Both the position numbers and the translations under genes were made by a program. DNA of 64,000 bases. Source: UBA1413 sp037447215. GTDB taxonomy: Bacteria; Bacteroidota; Bacteroidia; Bacteroidales; Prolixibacteraceae. Below, piece by piece: positions 54,574 through 63,301 of the stretch (its first letter is position 1; each line of letters opens with the position of its first letter). The DNA lies in the NCBI GenBank assembly GCA_037447215.1, contig JBBIHB010000013.1, forward strand, positions 1 through 64,000, written 5' to 3'. The notes beneath the pieces are model-generated. The model ran no database searches, was not told where the DNA came from, and saw nothing but the letters and a program-made list of their open reading frames with translations.

Positions 54574-54981
54574 TCAATAACGGTTTCCACCGCGATCGCC
54601 ACCACTGCGGCCACCACGGTCGCCATAACCGCCGCCACCGCCACGGTTACCACCGTAACCGCCGCCACCGCCACGGTTGCCACCAAAACCACCACCGCGA
54701 TTACCGCCGCCGCCGAATGATTTTCTTTCAGGGCGTTCTTCACGAGGTTTAGCTACAGAAACATTAATTACTTTTCCATCATACTCAGCCTGGTTCAATT
54801 CTTCAATTGCCTTTTGGCCTTCTTCTTCACTGTTCATTTCAACAAAACCGAATCCTCTCGATTTTCCTGAAAATTTGTCGGTAATAACTTTTGCCGAAGA
54901 TACTGCTCCGTACTCTTCGAATAACTCTCTTAAATCGCTGTCATTGACATCGAAACTTAAATTTGAAATGTAAATGTTCAT
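54574..54981 (-). CDS. RNA-binding protein, RRM plus glycine-rich tail
   Basis: 135 residues: one RNA recognition motif (residues 1-80) with RNP2 NIYISNLS and RNP1 KSRGFGFVEM, followed by a Gly/Arg tail of (GGNRGGGGGYG)-like repeats and an acidic-basic end. This is the common Bacteroidota RRM protein, cytoplasmic and likely an RNA chaperone. The glycine tail produces a GC-rich repetitive DNA stretch (54580-54715) unlike its surroundings. Confidence 0.95.
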   Translation of the reverse strand: MNIYISNLSFDVNDSDLRELFEEYGAVSSAKVITDKFSGKSRGFGFVEMNSEEEGQKAIEELNQAEYDGKVINVSVAKPREERPERKSFGGGGNRGGGFGGNRGGGGGYGGNRGGGGGYGDRGGRSGGDRGGNRY

Positions 54982-55201
54982 TTAAATTAATAATTGATAA
55001 ATAACTAAAGTTTTGAGGATGAAAACAGAAGTTCTTCTTTTCTTTATAACCAGGAAGTAATTAAAGACTAATAAATAACGCTGCTATCAATGCTCAATTT
55101 GGGTGCAATAATAAACATTTTATATTTATCTGATATTACCAGACAGTTATTTTTCGAAAAACTAGTGTAAATTGCGGTTAAATAACCACAGTTTATCGAA
55201 A

Positions 55202-55907
55202 ATGAGTAAATTTTATCCGAAATTATTGCTGTTCAACCTGATGTTGGCAATTTTCCAGATTGTTCCTGCTCAAAATAATATTATCAAAACTCCATTGAGC
55301 GGGTTTATGCTCGGCCACTTCAGCCTGAGTTATGAAAGGCAGACATTCAACAAACAATCGATACAATTGAGAACTGGTTACTTCCAGCCTGTATTGGGCC
55401 CGATTATTTCAAGCTCGACCATAACACCATCAGAATACACATTTGTAAAAAACAACAGATTGGTTCAAACTTCGTTGGATTACAGGTTTTATGCAGTTGA
55501 GAACGATTTGAAAGGATTTTATATCGGACCATATTTCAGGTATTTCGGGATCAGGGCAGAATATACCGACATGATAAAAAACGACAGTTTCGACTTTAAA
55601 GACTCATTTTCTTCCGCTTGAATTGGGGTGCAATTGGGTTATCATTTAATTTTCAACGAAATTTTTTGCCGAAATAAGCTTTTCCGGCGCCGGGATTGAC
55701 AAAAATATGGTAAAACTGATATACACAACAAAAAAGCAGGGATTTAACTATTCAACAATAGTTGACGATGTTTCTGACGATTTTGAGGGTGTACCATATT
55801 TTGGAAAACGGTTGAAAAATGAAAACCACACGGAATACCTCATCAGCAGTATCCCAATCCTGTTTCCGGGACTCCTTGCAGGTATTACCATTGGAATAGT
55901 ATTCTGA
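55202..55907 (+). pseudogene. Small exported outer-membrane-like protein, broken
   Basis: A 235-codon-scale gene with signal peptide (ending VPAQ) and alternating strand sequence (GFMLGHFSLSYERQ, GFYIGPYFRYFGIRAEY) that resembles DUF3575-like outer-membrane barrels. TGA at 55619-55621 interrupts it (FSSA, stop, IGVQLGYHLIFNE), and a shift in a T-run near 55660 changes frame; family-like sequence resumes as FFAEISFSGAGID and continues to 55907. One nonsense and one frameshift indicate decay. Confidence 0.7.
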
Positions 55908-55929
55908 AAACATTTAATTCAAATAAAAA

Positions 55930-57318
55930 TTGAAAAAGTTTCCCGAAGAGTTTGTGCATAGGATTGAAAACCAATTTGGTACGGAATCGAAAGTTTTTCT
56001 TGGTTCACTGCAATCTGAAGCCAGTTTATCCTTAAGGATCAACCCATCAAAATGGAAAAAACCAATTCACCTTGAGCAGGTACCATGGAGCAATTCAGGT
56101 TTTTACCTCCAAAACCGTCCTTTGTTCACTCTCGACCCTTTGTTCCATGCCGGTTCATACTATGTACAGGAACCCGGATCAATGCTTCTTGAACAGGCAA
56201 TAAAAAATCTTCCTGATAAGGAAAACCGGATTGTACTAGATTTGTGTGCCGCACCAGGAGGTAAATCAACCCATTTGCTTTCCATTCTAAATACCGGCGA
56301 TTTGCTGGTTGCCAATGAAGTAATCCGGAGCAGGGCATATATATTGCTTGAAAATATTCAGAAATGGGGTTACTCCAATGTGATTGTTACTAACAATGAC
56401 CCAACGGATTTTGCACATCTGAAAGATTTATTTGATGTAGTGGTAGTTGATGCCCCGTGTTCGGGAGAAGGCTTATTCAGAAAGGATATGGCTGCCATTG
56501 ACGAGTGGTCAGTAATAAATGCACAACATTGTACTCTGCGCCAAAAAAGGATTATATCGGAAGCATGGGAATGCCTGAAACCGGGTGGCTACCTTATTTA
56601 CAGTACATGTACATTTAATCCGGATGAAAATGAGAGGAATCTGAATTGGATTTCGGATAAGAAAAGGGCACTCCCAATTGCCCTGAATTTGGACGAAAGT
56701 TGGAATATTGAAATTATTAAGTACGGTAATATTGTTGGTTACCAGACATTTACACATAAAACGAAAGCCGAAGGTTTTTTTATCGGTATGTTACAAAAAA
56801 CCGAAGAAGCCACTAAAAATGATAAATACCAAAGGTTTAATCCTCTCAAATGGAAACCGGTTGGAGTGAAAAATTCGGAGCACTTCCTGAACTGGATGTT
56901 ATTGGCATGCCCCGATGATTTTCTTAGCGATGAATATGTAATCTGTTTTTTGCAGCGGAAATGGCACCCTTATTTATATGCCTTGGAAAAACATCTTGTT
57001 ATCCTTCAGGCAGGTACTCCCGTTGCTATCCGAAAAGGCAGTGATTTTATACCGCATCAGGCACTTTCACTCGCAAATAGGCTAAATATAGAAAATTTCA
57101 GTTGTCAGGAATTAAGCCTGTATGAGTCCATAAGTTTTTTACAACGCAACAATATTAGCATCGGGAACAGCCAAAATGGCTGGATTTTAGCCCGTTATGA
57201 TGGAATGGGATTGGGTTGGCTGAAAAACATTGGCAGCCGTGCCAACAATTATTTTCCGAAAGAGTGGCGCATAAGGATGACCGTAAATGATATACCACTT
57301 CCATGGCATGAAGTATAG
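55930..57318 (+). CDS. rRNA cytosine-C5 methyltransferase, RsmF/NOL1-NOP2-Sun type
   Basis: 462-residue SAM-dependent RNA m5C methyltransferase. The catalytic domain has the SAM motif LDLCAAPGGKSTHLLSIL, the PCSGEGLFRKD cysteine motif and STCTFNPDENE, the second catalytic cysteine. The C-terminal ~180 residues form an RsmF-like PUA-containing tail. The start is TTG at 55930; no ATG gives the full N-terminal domain. It targets a 16S rRNA cytosine in the best-studied homologue, though the position cannot be inferred here. Confidence 0.92.
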   Translation: MKKFPEEFVHRIENQFGTESKVFLGSLQSEASLSLRINPSKWKKPIHLEQVPWSNSGFYLQNRPLFTLDPLFHAGSYYVQEPGSMLLEQAIKNLPDKENRIVLDLCAAPGGKSTHLLSILNTGDLLVANEVIRSRAYILLENIQKWGYSNVIVTNNDPTDFAHLKDLFDVVVVDAPCSGEGLFRKDMAAIDEWSVINAQHCTLRQKRIISEAWECLKPGGYLIYSTCTFNPDENERNLNWISDKKRALPIALNLDESWNIEIIKYGNIVGYQTFTHKTKAEGFFIGMLQKTEEATKNDKYQRFNPLKWKPVGVKNSEHFLNWMLLACPDDFLSDEYVICFLQRKWHPYLYALEKHLVILQAGTPVAIRKGSDFIPHQALSLANRLNIENFSCQELSLYESISFLQRNNISIGNSQNGWILARYDGMGLGWLKNIGSRANNYFPKEWRIRMTVNDIPLPWHEV

Positions 57319-57325
57319 GCCATAA

Positions 57326-58090
57326 TCAGATATAAATCATTTTCCGGGTCATTCCTCCATCGACTACAAAATTCTGAGCCGTAATGAAATTGTTTTCGGG
57401 GTTTGCAAGAAATAATACCATACGTGCAATATCGTCGCCTGTGCCAACCCTACCTGCCGGGTGCTGCGCATGATCCGCTTCTGTAAGTTTCTCCTGGTGA
57501 GCAGTTTGTGATTTTCTGATTGCGGAAACATCAATCCATCCGGGACTGATGGAATTGACTTTAATGTGGGGCGCCAGGCTCATGGCCAGAGCATGGGTAA
57601 TCGAATAAACTCCTCCTTTTGAAGCTGTATAAGCCTCTGTATTGGGTTCTGATTGGAAAGCCCTTGTTGAACAAATATTGATAATGGAGCCATTGGTTTG
57701 CCTTAATGACAGTTCACAGGCTTTAGTGGAAATAAAAACCCCGGTCAGGTTTACATCGATCACCCTTCGGAATTCGGCAATTTCAAGTTCTGATATTGGT
57801 TTATTGGCATGAATGGCTGCATTGTTTACCAACAAACTAACCTGGCCATAAATTTTTATTGAATCAATCAATGCAACCTGAACACTTCCAGCACATGCTA
57901 CATTGCAATAAATCCCGGTCCAGTTTTTAACCCCTTTATGCCTTTTCGATTCCTGCAATAGAGCTTCTTCATCAATATCCCATACCGCTACGTTCCATCC
58001 TTCGCTAATCAGGGCATCGGAAATAATCCGGCCTATGCCTTGTGCCCCACCGGTTACAATTGCTGTTCTGATTTTGTCCATTTCATTCAT
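57326..58090 (-). CDS. SDR family oxidoreductase
   Basis: 254-residue short-chain dehydrogenase: cofactor motif TGGAQGIG, NNAA, catalytic ICSTRAFQSEPNTEAYTASKGG with Tyr/Lys, and a C-terminal FVVDGGM. Substrate unknown. It starts just 7 bases inside the 3' end of the decayed GH97 gene on the same strand (ATG 58090 overlaps the GH97 stop 58083), suggesting a former operon. Confidence 0.92.
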   Translation of the reverse strand: MNEMDKIRTAIVTGGAQGIGRIISDALISEGWNVAVWDIDEEALLQESKRHKGVKNWTGIYCNVACAGSVQVALIDSIKIYGQVSLLVNNAAIHANKPISELEIAEFRRVIDVNLTGVFISTKACELSLRQTNGSIINICSTRAFQSEPNTEAYTASKGGVYSITHALAMSLAPHIKVNSISPGWIDVSAIRKSQTAHQEKLTEADHAQHPAGRVGTGDDIARMVLFLANPENNFITAQNFVVDGGMTRKMIYI

Positions 58091-59394
58091 TTTTTTTCAG
58101 ATGCATTGCAAATTTACCGCCTTTTTTCATTGTAATTTTCAAATTTTCGGAAGATTTAATAATTTTCGTAACCACTTGATAATCTTCAGACAAACAATTG
58201 GCATTTAAACCATCTTTGATAATTTCAGCCTCATATGTTCCGCTTTCAAACCTCGAAAGGTCAATTTCAACCTCCCTTTAACAAAATTGGATAAACCACC
58301 TATATAACAGTCCTGTCCTTTACGCCTGGCAATCACAACATACTCGTCCATTTTTCCAGCAAAAGGAACCGTTTCGTCCCACGTTTCAGGTACTTTGTGC
58401 AGAAATGACAATATTTTGGGATAGTATCCATTAGCTGTGGGGGCATCGCAAAGCATTTGTAAAGATGCCTAATATACCACGAACATAGCAATCTGGTGGC
58501 ACAGGGGTCCATAACTTATCGGGGTCAGATTGTATGTGATAAAATCACCCTCGTTTGAATTTCGCATGGCGCCTGACGTATAATCCATTGACCCGTCAGC
58601 CATCCGGGTAAATACAATATCTATATTATGCCCCGGTGTTTCGTTCCGGTCGAATTTGTTGTATTCGTTTCCACGTCCTGCTTCATAATTTATAACATTC
58701 GGATAGGTCCTTTCACGGCCGGTTGGTTTGCTGCAACCGTAATAATCGACAAGTAATCTGTGCTTTGCTGCTTCACTTGACGGCCGTTCGTAAAACTTTA
58801 CGGACACCTGGTTTTTGCAGTCATAAAAGTCAACTTTAACGCTTTCTACGCCCCATTTCTGAAATAAATCAAAAGCTTCGGCCATCTGCCGGTCGATGGT
58901 ATGCCAAACTGCCCACAAAATGAGTTTTACGCCTTTTTCCCTGGCATAACGGGTCAAATGTTCCATATCAACATGAGGAGAAGGCAGGTCGCCTTTGAAT
59001 GCGGTTTTCCACTTATATGCCATGCCATCGTTATAACACCTGAAAATCAATAAGTAATCTTCTTTAATCTCAAGTATCAGTTCATTGTAATCATTATTTA
59101 TCTGGCTGGTGATTCCATATTGTGGCTTAATTACCTCAGCAACTGAACGGATTGACGAACGAATGAGGCCAGGTGTTTTACCGAGCCAACCTGATTCTGT
59201 TGTCTGCATCGACAATGGCAATACCACGTGACCTGCTGACCATCAACTTCAAAATTGTGATACACCATATCCGTCAGACGAATTTTTACTTCCAAACGGC
59301 CATCGGGCAATTTTACGGCCATCGGGTTATTCTGCGGGAATGTCAATGAAACTGCCATAAACACAAAAAATGAAACAAAAACAATTTTTTTCAT
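58083..59394 (-). pseudogene. Glycoside hydrolase family 97, deleted and broken
   Basis: A GH97 alpha-glucosidase/galactosidase remnant. Signal peptide and N-terminal domain start at 59394 (PNNPMAVKLPDGRLEVKIRL-like), with a frameshift near 59230 into VLPLSMQTTESGW. The frame then jumps from IFRCYNDGMAYKW directly to HVDMEHLTRYAREKGV, an internal loss of about 200 residues covering part of the catalytic barrel. The later WGVESVKVDFYD, YPNVINYEAGRGNEYNKF and DYTSGAMRN stretches are clear GH97. TAG replaces the usual Glu after AMFVVY at 58469-58471, and a frameshift near 58275 precedes the end at 58083. Confidence 0.88.
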
Positions 59395-59434
59395 TTAGTT
59401 TGTATTAATTTGATTTACATTGATTTAAATTATA

Positions 59435-60343
59435 CTAATGAAACAATTCATTAAATTTTCTTGGAACCGGGGTTTCGAACCGTATTTCCCTTTTATTAAC
59501 CGGATGCTGAAAAGCCAATACCTGTGCATGAAGGCACAAGCGGTTTACCGGATTTATCTTTGATCCATATTTGCGATCACCTACAACCGGATGGCCAATA
59601 TCCTGCAAGTGTACCCTGATCTGGTTTTTCCGTCCTGTACGGAGGCTCATTTTCAGCAATGAATAAACCGAACTCGATTTTATGGTTTGATAATGTGTAA
59701 CAGCATATTTGCCATCATCGCCTATTTCGCTTGAAAACACAACCCTACTACCCTGATTTTCACGTAAATACGACGATATTTCGCCCTCAGAAGGTTGAAC
59801 CATTCCCTCAACCACTGCCACATATACCCGCTCCCTGATTATTTCGTTCCAGTTTTCCTGCAATTTTTTCTGGATATGGGGGCTTTTTGCAAACATCATC
59901 AATCCTGATGTCTCCCGGTCAAGCCGATGAACAATAAAGATTTTGCCATCAGTATTTTTACGCTTCACATGGTCGTAGAGTATAGTATAAGCGGTATATT
60001 TCTCCTTATTTTCAGTGGCAACCGACAGTACACCTGCATGTTTATCAATTACTATAATATCGTTATCTTCATAAATTATTGAAATACCATGATAGGTTTT
60101 CTTTTTCGATATTTTATTTCTGCTAATGACTACTTGCTGACCGGGCCTGAGTTGGAAATTAAATTGTGATACAGGGTCGCCATCTACCAAAACCTGGTTA
60201 TCGCGTAGCAAAGTTTTTATATTGTCACGGTTTTTCTGTGGAAGGTTTTCCAATAGGAATTTCATCAATTCCTGATCATCACCTACAATAAATTCACGAT
60301 GGGATTTTTGATTTCTTCGGGTAGGTTCAGATTTTTTGTTCAT
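59435..60343 (-). CDS. RluA family pseudouridine synthase
   Basis: 302 residues with an N-terminal S4-like RNA-binding domain (REFIVGDDQELMKFLLENLPQKNRDNIKTLL, VLVDGDPVSQFNFQLRPGQ) and a catalytic domain with Asp in IVHRLDRETSGLMMFAKS, followed by RTGRKNQIRVHLQDIGHPVVGDRKYG. Modifies uridine in rRNA or tRNA; exact target unknown. The N-terminal ~18 residues are basic. Confidence 0.94.
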   Translation of the reverse strand: MNKKSEPTRRNQKSHREFIVGDDQELMKFLLENLPQKNRDNIKTLLRDNQVLVDGDPVSQFNFQLRPGQQVVISRNKISKKKTYHGISIIYEDNDIIVIDKHAGVLSVATENKEKYTAYTILYDHVKRKNTDGKIFIVHRLDRETSGLMMFAKSPHIQKKLQENWNEIIRERVYVAVVEGMVQPSEGEISSYLRENQGSRVVFSSEIGDDGKYAVTHYQTIKSSSVYSLLKMSLRTGRKNQIRVHLQDIGHPVVGDRKYGSKINPVNRLCLHAQVLAFQHPVNKREIRFETPVPRKFNELFH

Positions 60344-60540
60344 CAGATATAATTTTATTATTCAAACAGGTATCTATATTAATTTGCATTAACGATTTAA
60401 TAATCCACTGACCATTAATTCTGCGTTGCAATTTAGTAAATCTTTAAACGCTCATACAAAGGTCAATGACGATAATCATCTTTTATGAGAAAAAAGGCTG
60501 GTATGTTCGCACGGTACAAATCAGAGCAAATTTGCGAGTT

Positions 60541-62034
60541 ATGAAAGATTATTTTCATTTAAATGCCAATCCGTTGGTTAAGTTTCTCCAAAAACCGGCA
60601 CACCTTTTCACACGCGAAGACCTCATCAGATATATTGAAGCCCATAGTACCGAGATGTTGAATTTCAGGTATATCGCTGGAGATGGAAGGCTGAAAACCC
60701 TGAATTTTGTTATTACAAGCCGAGAGCACCTCCGTGAAATCCTTACCTATGGTGAACGCGTTGACGGATCGAGCCTTTTCCCGTTCATGGAAACCGGTAG
60801 CAGCGATTTATATGTTGTACCCCGCTACAGGTCGGCATTTTTAAACCCTTTTGCCGAAGAGCCATCACTTGAAATCCTTTGTTCTTTTTTCGACCATCAA
60901 GGCAACCCTCTTGAGCTTTCACCTGAATATGTATTAACAAAAGCCATTTCCCATTTCAGGGCTTCAACCGGTTTGGACCTGAAATTTCTCGGCGAACTGG
61001 AATATTATGTCAACAGCAAATCAACCGGCTTTTTCCAGGCCACCGACCAGAAAGGCTACCACGAGTCGGAGCCCTTTTCGAAATTTGAAAAGATGCGCAA
61101 AATGGCGCTGAAACTTATTGCTTCCTGCGGTGGGATGATCAAATACGGACACTCAGAAGTAGGTAACTTTTTGAAAAACGATGAAGCCTTCGAACAGCAT
61201 GAAATCGAATTTCTGCCTGCCGATCCTGAGTTCGCCGCAGACCAGTTGGTGGTTGCCAAATGGATACTTCGGATGCTGGCTCAGAAAATGGGCGTCGAAA
61301 TCAGCTTTTCACCAAAAATCACTGTTGGGAAAGCTGGCAGTGGTCTCCATTTCCATATCCTGATCGAAAAGGAAGGGAAAAATCTCATTATCGAACATGG
61401 TTCAATATCCGATCTTTCGAAAAAAGCAATTGCAGGTATCCTTGATTTAGCCGATGCCCTGACAGCTTTTGGGAATACCATACCTACCTCCTACCTCCGG
61501 CTCGTTCCTAACCAGGAAGCACCTACCAATATCTGCTGGGGTGCACGCAACAGGTCGGCGCTTGTGCGTGTACCATTGGGCTGGAATGGGAACCAGAATA
61601 TGGCTGAAATTGCAAACCCCGGAATTTCGGTTGCAATGGATGAGGCTGGTGCCCGACAGACGTTCGAGTTCAGGGTTCCCGACGGAAGCGCCAACATCCA
61701 TCTTACCATTGCCGGACTTATTGTAGCCATCCTTCATGGCATAAATATGCCATCCGGTCTCGATTTGGCCAACCAATTGTATGTTGAAGGGAATGTTTCT
61801 TCCATTAATTCTGCTGCAAACCTCGAACCTTTGCCCGCCTCGTGCGTGGAATCTTCAATACGCCTCGAAAAGAAGAGGTTGATTTTTGAAGAAAACGGAA
61901 TTTTTCCTGAAAGACTTATTGATTATAACATACAACAACTGCAGCAATACAACGACATGAACCTTAGAGAAGAACTGAAAGGCAATGAGGAAGCTACCCG
62001 CGAATTGGTAAAGAAGTACATTCATTGCCAATAA
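60541..62034 (+). CDS. Glutamine synthetase family protein, divergent type I
   Basis: 497-residue enzyme with the glutamine synthetase fold: VDGSSLFPFMETGSSDLYVVPR (early loop), EQHEIEFLPADPEFAADQLVVAKW, GSGLHFHILI (the GMHVHQS equivalent), NICWGARNRSALVRVP, and FEFRVPDGSANIHLTIAGL. Several strictly typical residues are altered relative to enterobacterial GlnA, so catalytic activity as ammonia-assimilating GS is likely but not certain. ATG 60541 is preferred over 60466, whose 25 extra residues look like translated upstream DNA. No ntr genes nearby. Confidence 0.85.
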   Translation: MKDYFHLNANPLVKFLQKPAHLFTREDLIRYIEAHSTEMLNFRYIAGDGRLKTLNFVITSREHLREILTYGERVDGSSLFPFMETGSSDLYVVPRYRSAFLNPFAEEPSLEILCSFFDHQGNPLELSPEYVLTKAISHFRASTGLDLKFLGELEYYVNSKSTGFFQATDQKGYHESEPFSKFEKMRKMALKLIASCGGMIKYGHSEVGNFLKNDEAFEQHEIEFLPADPEFAADQLVVAKWILRMLAQKMGVEISFSPKITVGKAGSGLHFHILIEKEGKNLIIEHGSISDLSKKAIAGILDLADALTAFGNTIPTSYLRLVPNQEAPTNICWGARNRSALVRVPLGWNGNQNMAEIANPGISVAMDEAGARQTFEFRVPDGSANIHLTIAGLIVAILHGINMPSGLDLANQLYVEGNVSSINSAANLEPLPASCVESSIRLEKKRLIFEENGIFPERLIDYNIQQLQQYNDMNLREELKGNEEATRELVKKYIHCQ

Positions 62035-62212
62035 TCCATGATTTTTTTGAACCTGATCTCAATATAAAAAATCATTACTGTCCGATTTACTTAATGAGAT
62101 TCCTCTCCATCAGCAGACGGATCGGAAGTACTTTATTGCCAGCTAACATTGTTAAAATTTTAGATATTATGGTCCAATTACATTGTAATACTGAAACCAC
62201 TAACGACAATAA

Positions 62213-63154
62213 CTACAAATAATAATTCCTCCCCTGCCAGGTATTGCGTTCCACCAAACGTTTTTCCACTTTGGCCACAAATTCAAAGTTTTTCAATCCC
62301 CATCGTGGTGCAATCAGTAATCCTGGAGGCGCTTGAGAAATAAACCGTTCTACAACTATCCGTGGGTTTAAATTTTCGAGGTAATCAATCACCAGATCGA
62401 CATACTCATGGGCATTAAACAGGTGAAATGCCTCCGGCTGACTTGAATATTGATTTGCCATAACCGTTCCTTTGTGGATCTGTAACTGGTGTAACTTCAA
62501 ATTATCAACAGGCAATTGTGAAATAATTTTTGCTTGTTCCATAAAATCATTATGGGTTTCACCTGGAAGCCCAATTATGAGATGTGCGCAAGTCCTGATG
62601 TTCCTTTTAGAGGTTTCTTCGAGAGCCCGGACAGAATCTTCAAACGAATGACCACGGTTTATAGCATCAAGGGTTCGGTTCAAATGAGATTCAACTCCAT
62701 ACTCTATCATTACATAGGTTTGCTCAGAAAGCCTTCCAAAATAGTCGAGAATTTCATTATTAACACAATCGGGACGTGTGGCCACAACCAATCCTACGAT
62801 TCTCGGATAACCTAGGGCCTCACCGTACAATTGGCGTAGATAATCAAGAGGTGCATATGTATTTGTATAGGACTGGAAATAAGGCAGATATTTCATTCCG
62901 GGATATTTTGGCGAAAAAAATGCCATACCATTTTTCAGTTGATCGGAGATTGAAATCCTGAGTTTGCCCCAGGCCGGGTTAAACGTCTGGTTATTGCAAT
63001 AGGTACACCCACCCCTCCCTTTTGATCCATCACGGTTTGGACAGGTAAAACCTGTATCAAGGGATATCTTCTGTACCCTTTCTTTAAAGATATTTTTAAT
63101 ATGGGTCGGGAAATCGTTGTACCGTCGTTTATGTCCCCACGGAAATTCCTGCAT
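62213..63154 (-). CDS. Radical SAM protein, TIGR01212/YhcC family
   Basis: 313 residues. The iron-sulfur cysteines lie in TGFTCPNRDGSKGRGGCTYC (Cys38, Cys50, Cys53), a longer-spaced CX11CX2C motif typical of YhcC-like proteins rather than CX3CX2C. Other family blocks are NQTFNPAW, GLVVATRPDCVNNEIL, MIEYGVESHLNRTLDAINRGH and HLIIGLPGETHNDFMEQA. The reaction is not established for this family. Full length, single gene. Confidence 0.92.
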   Translation of the reverse strand: MQEFPWGHKRRYNDFPTHIKNIFKERVQKISLDTGFTCPNRDGSKGRGGCTYCNNQTFNPAWGKLRISISDQLKNGMAFFSPKYPGMKYLPYFQSYTNTYAPLDYLRQLYGEALGYPRIVGLVVATRPDCVNNEILDYFGRLSEQTYVMIEYGVESHLNRTLDAINRGHSFEDSVRALEETSKRNIRTCAHLIIGLPGETHNDFMEQAKIISQLPVDNLKLHQLQIHKGTVMANQYSSQPEAFHLFNAHEYVDLVIDYLENLNPRIVVERFISQAPPGLLIAPRWGLKNFEFVAKVEKRLVERNTWQGRNYYL

Positions 63155-63177
63155 AAATGAATTCGAATTTGTTCAGG

Positions 63178-63185
63178 CAAATATA
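63178..63185 (-). promoter_or_regulatory. -7 promoter box for the radical SAM gene
   Basis: Minus-strand TATATTTG matches TAnnTTTG about 23 nt before the ATG at 63154. Confidence 0.4.
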
Positions 63186-63301
63186 CATGCTTTGACCAAA
63201 TCAATCTGTTGAAAAAACCTTTAATAACTTTTTAGTTCAATTGGTTGTTTTTTCAACAATGGAAAAACAAAACAACTATTTTTAATAAAAAATTAGAGGC
63301 T

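Noticed and set aside
54580..54720. Regular GC-rich repeats that look like a short tandem array or CRISPR-like element
   Set aside because: They are codons of the glycine/arginine-rich tail of the RRM protein; no spacers.
54677..54973. Proline-rich open frame on the plus strand
   Set aside because: It is the antisense of the glycine-rich RRM gene, with no promoter or homology.
62025..62222. 65-codon open frame between glutamine synthetase and the radical SAM gene
   Set aside because: Overlaps the glutamine synthetase end, low-complexity A/T-rich sequence, no homology or promoter.
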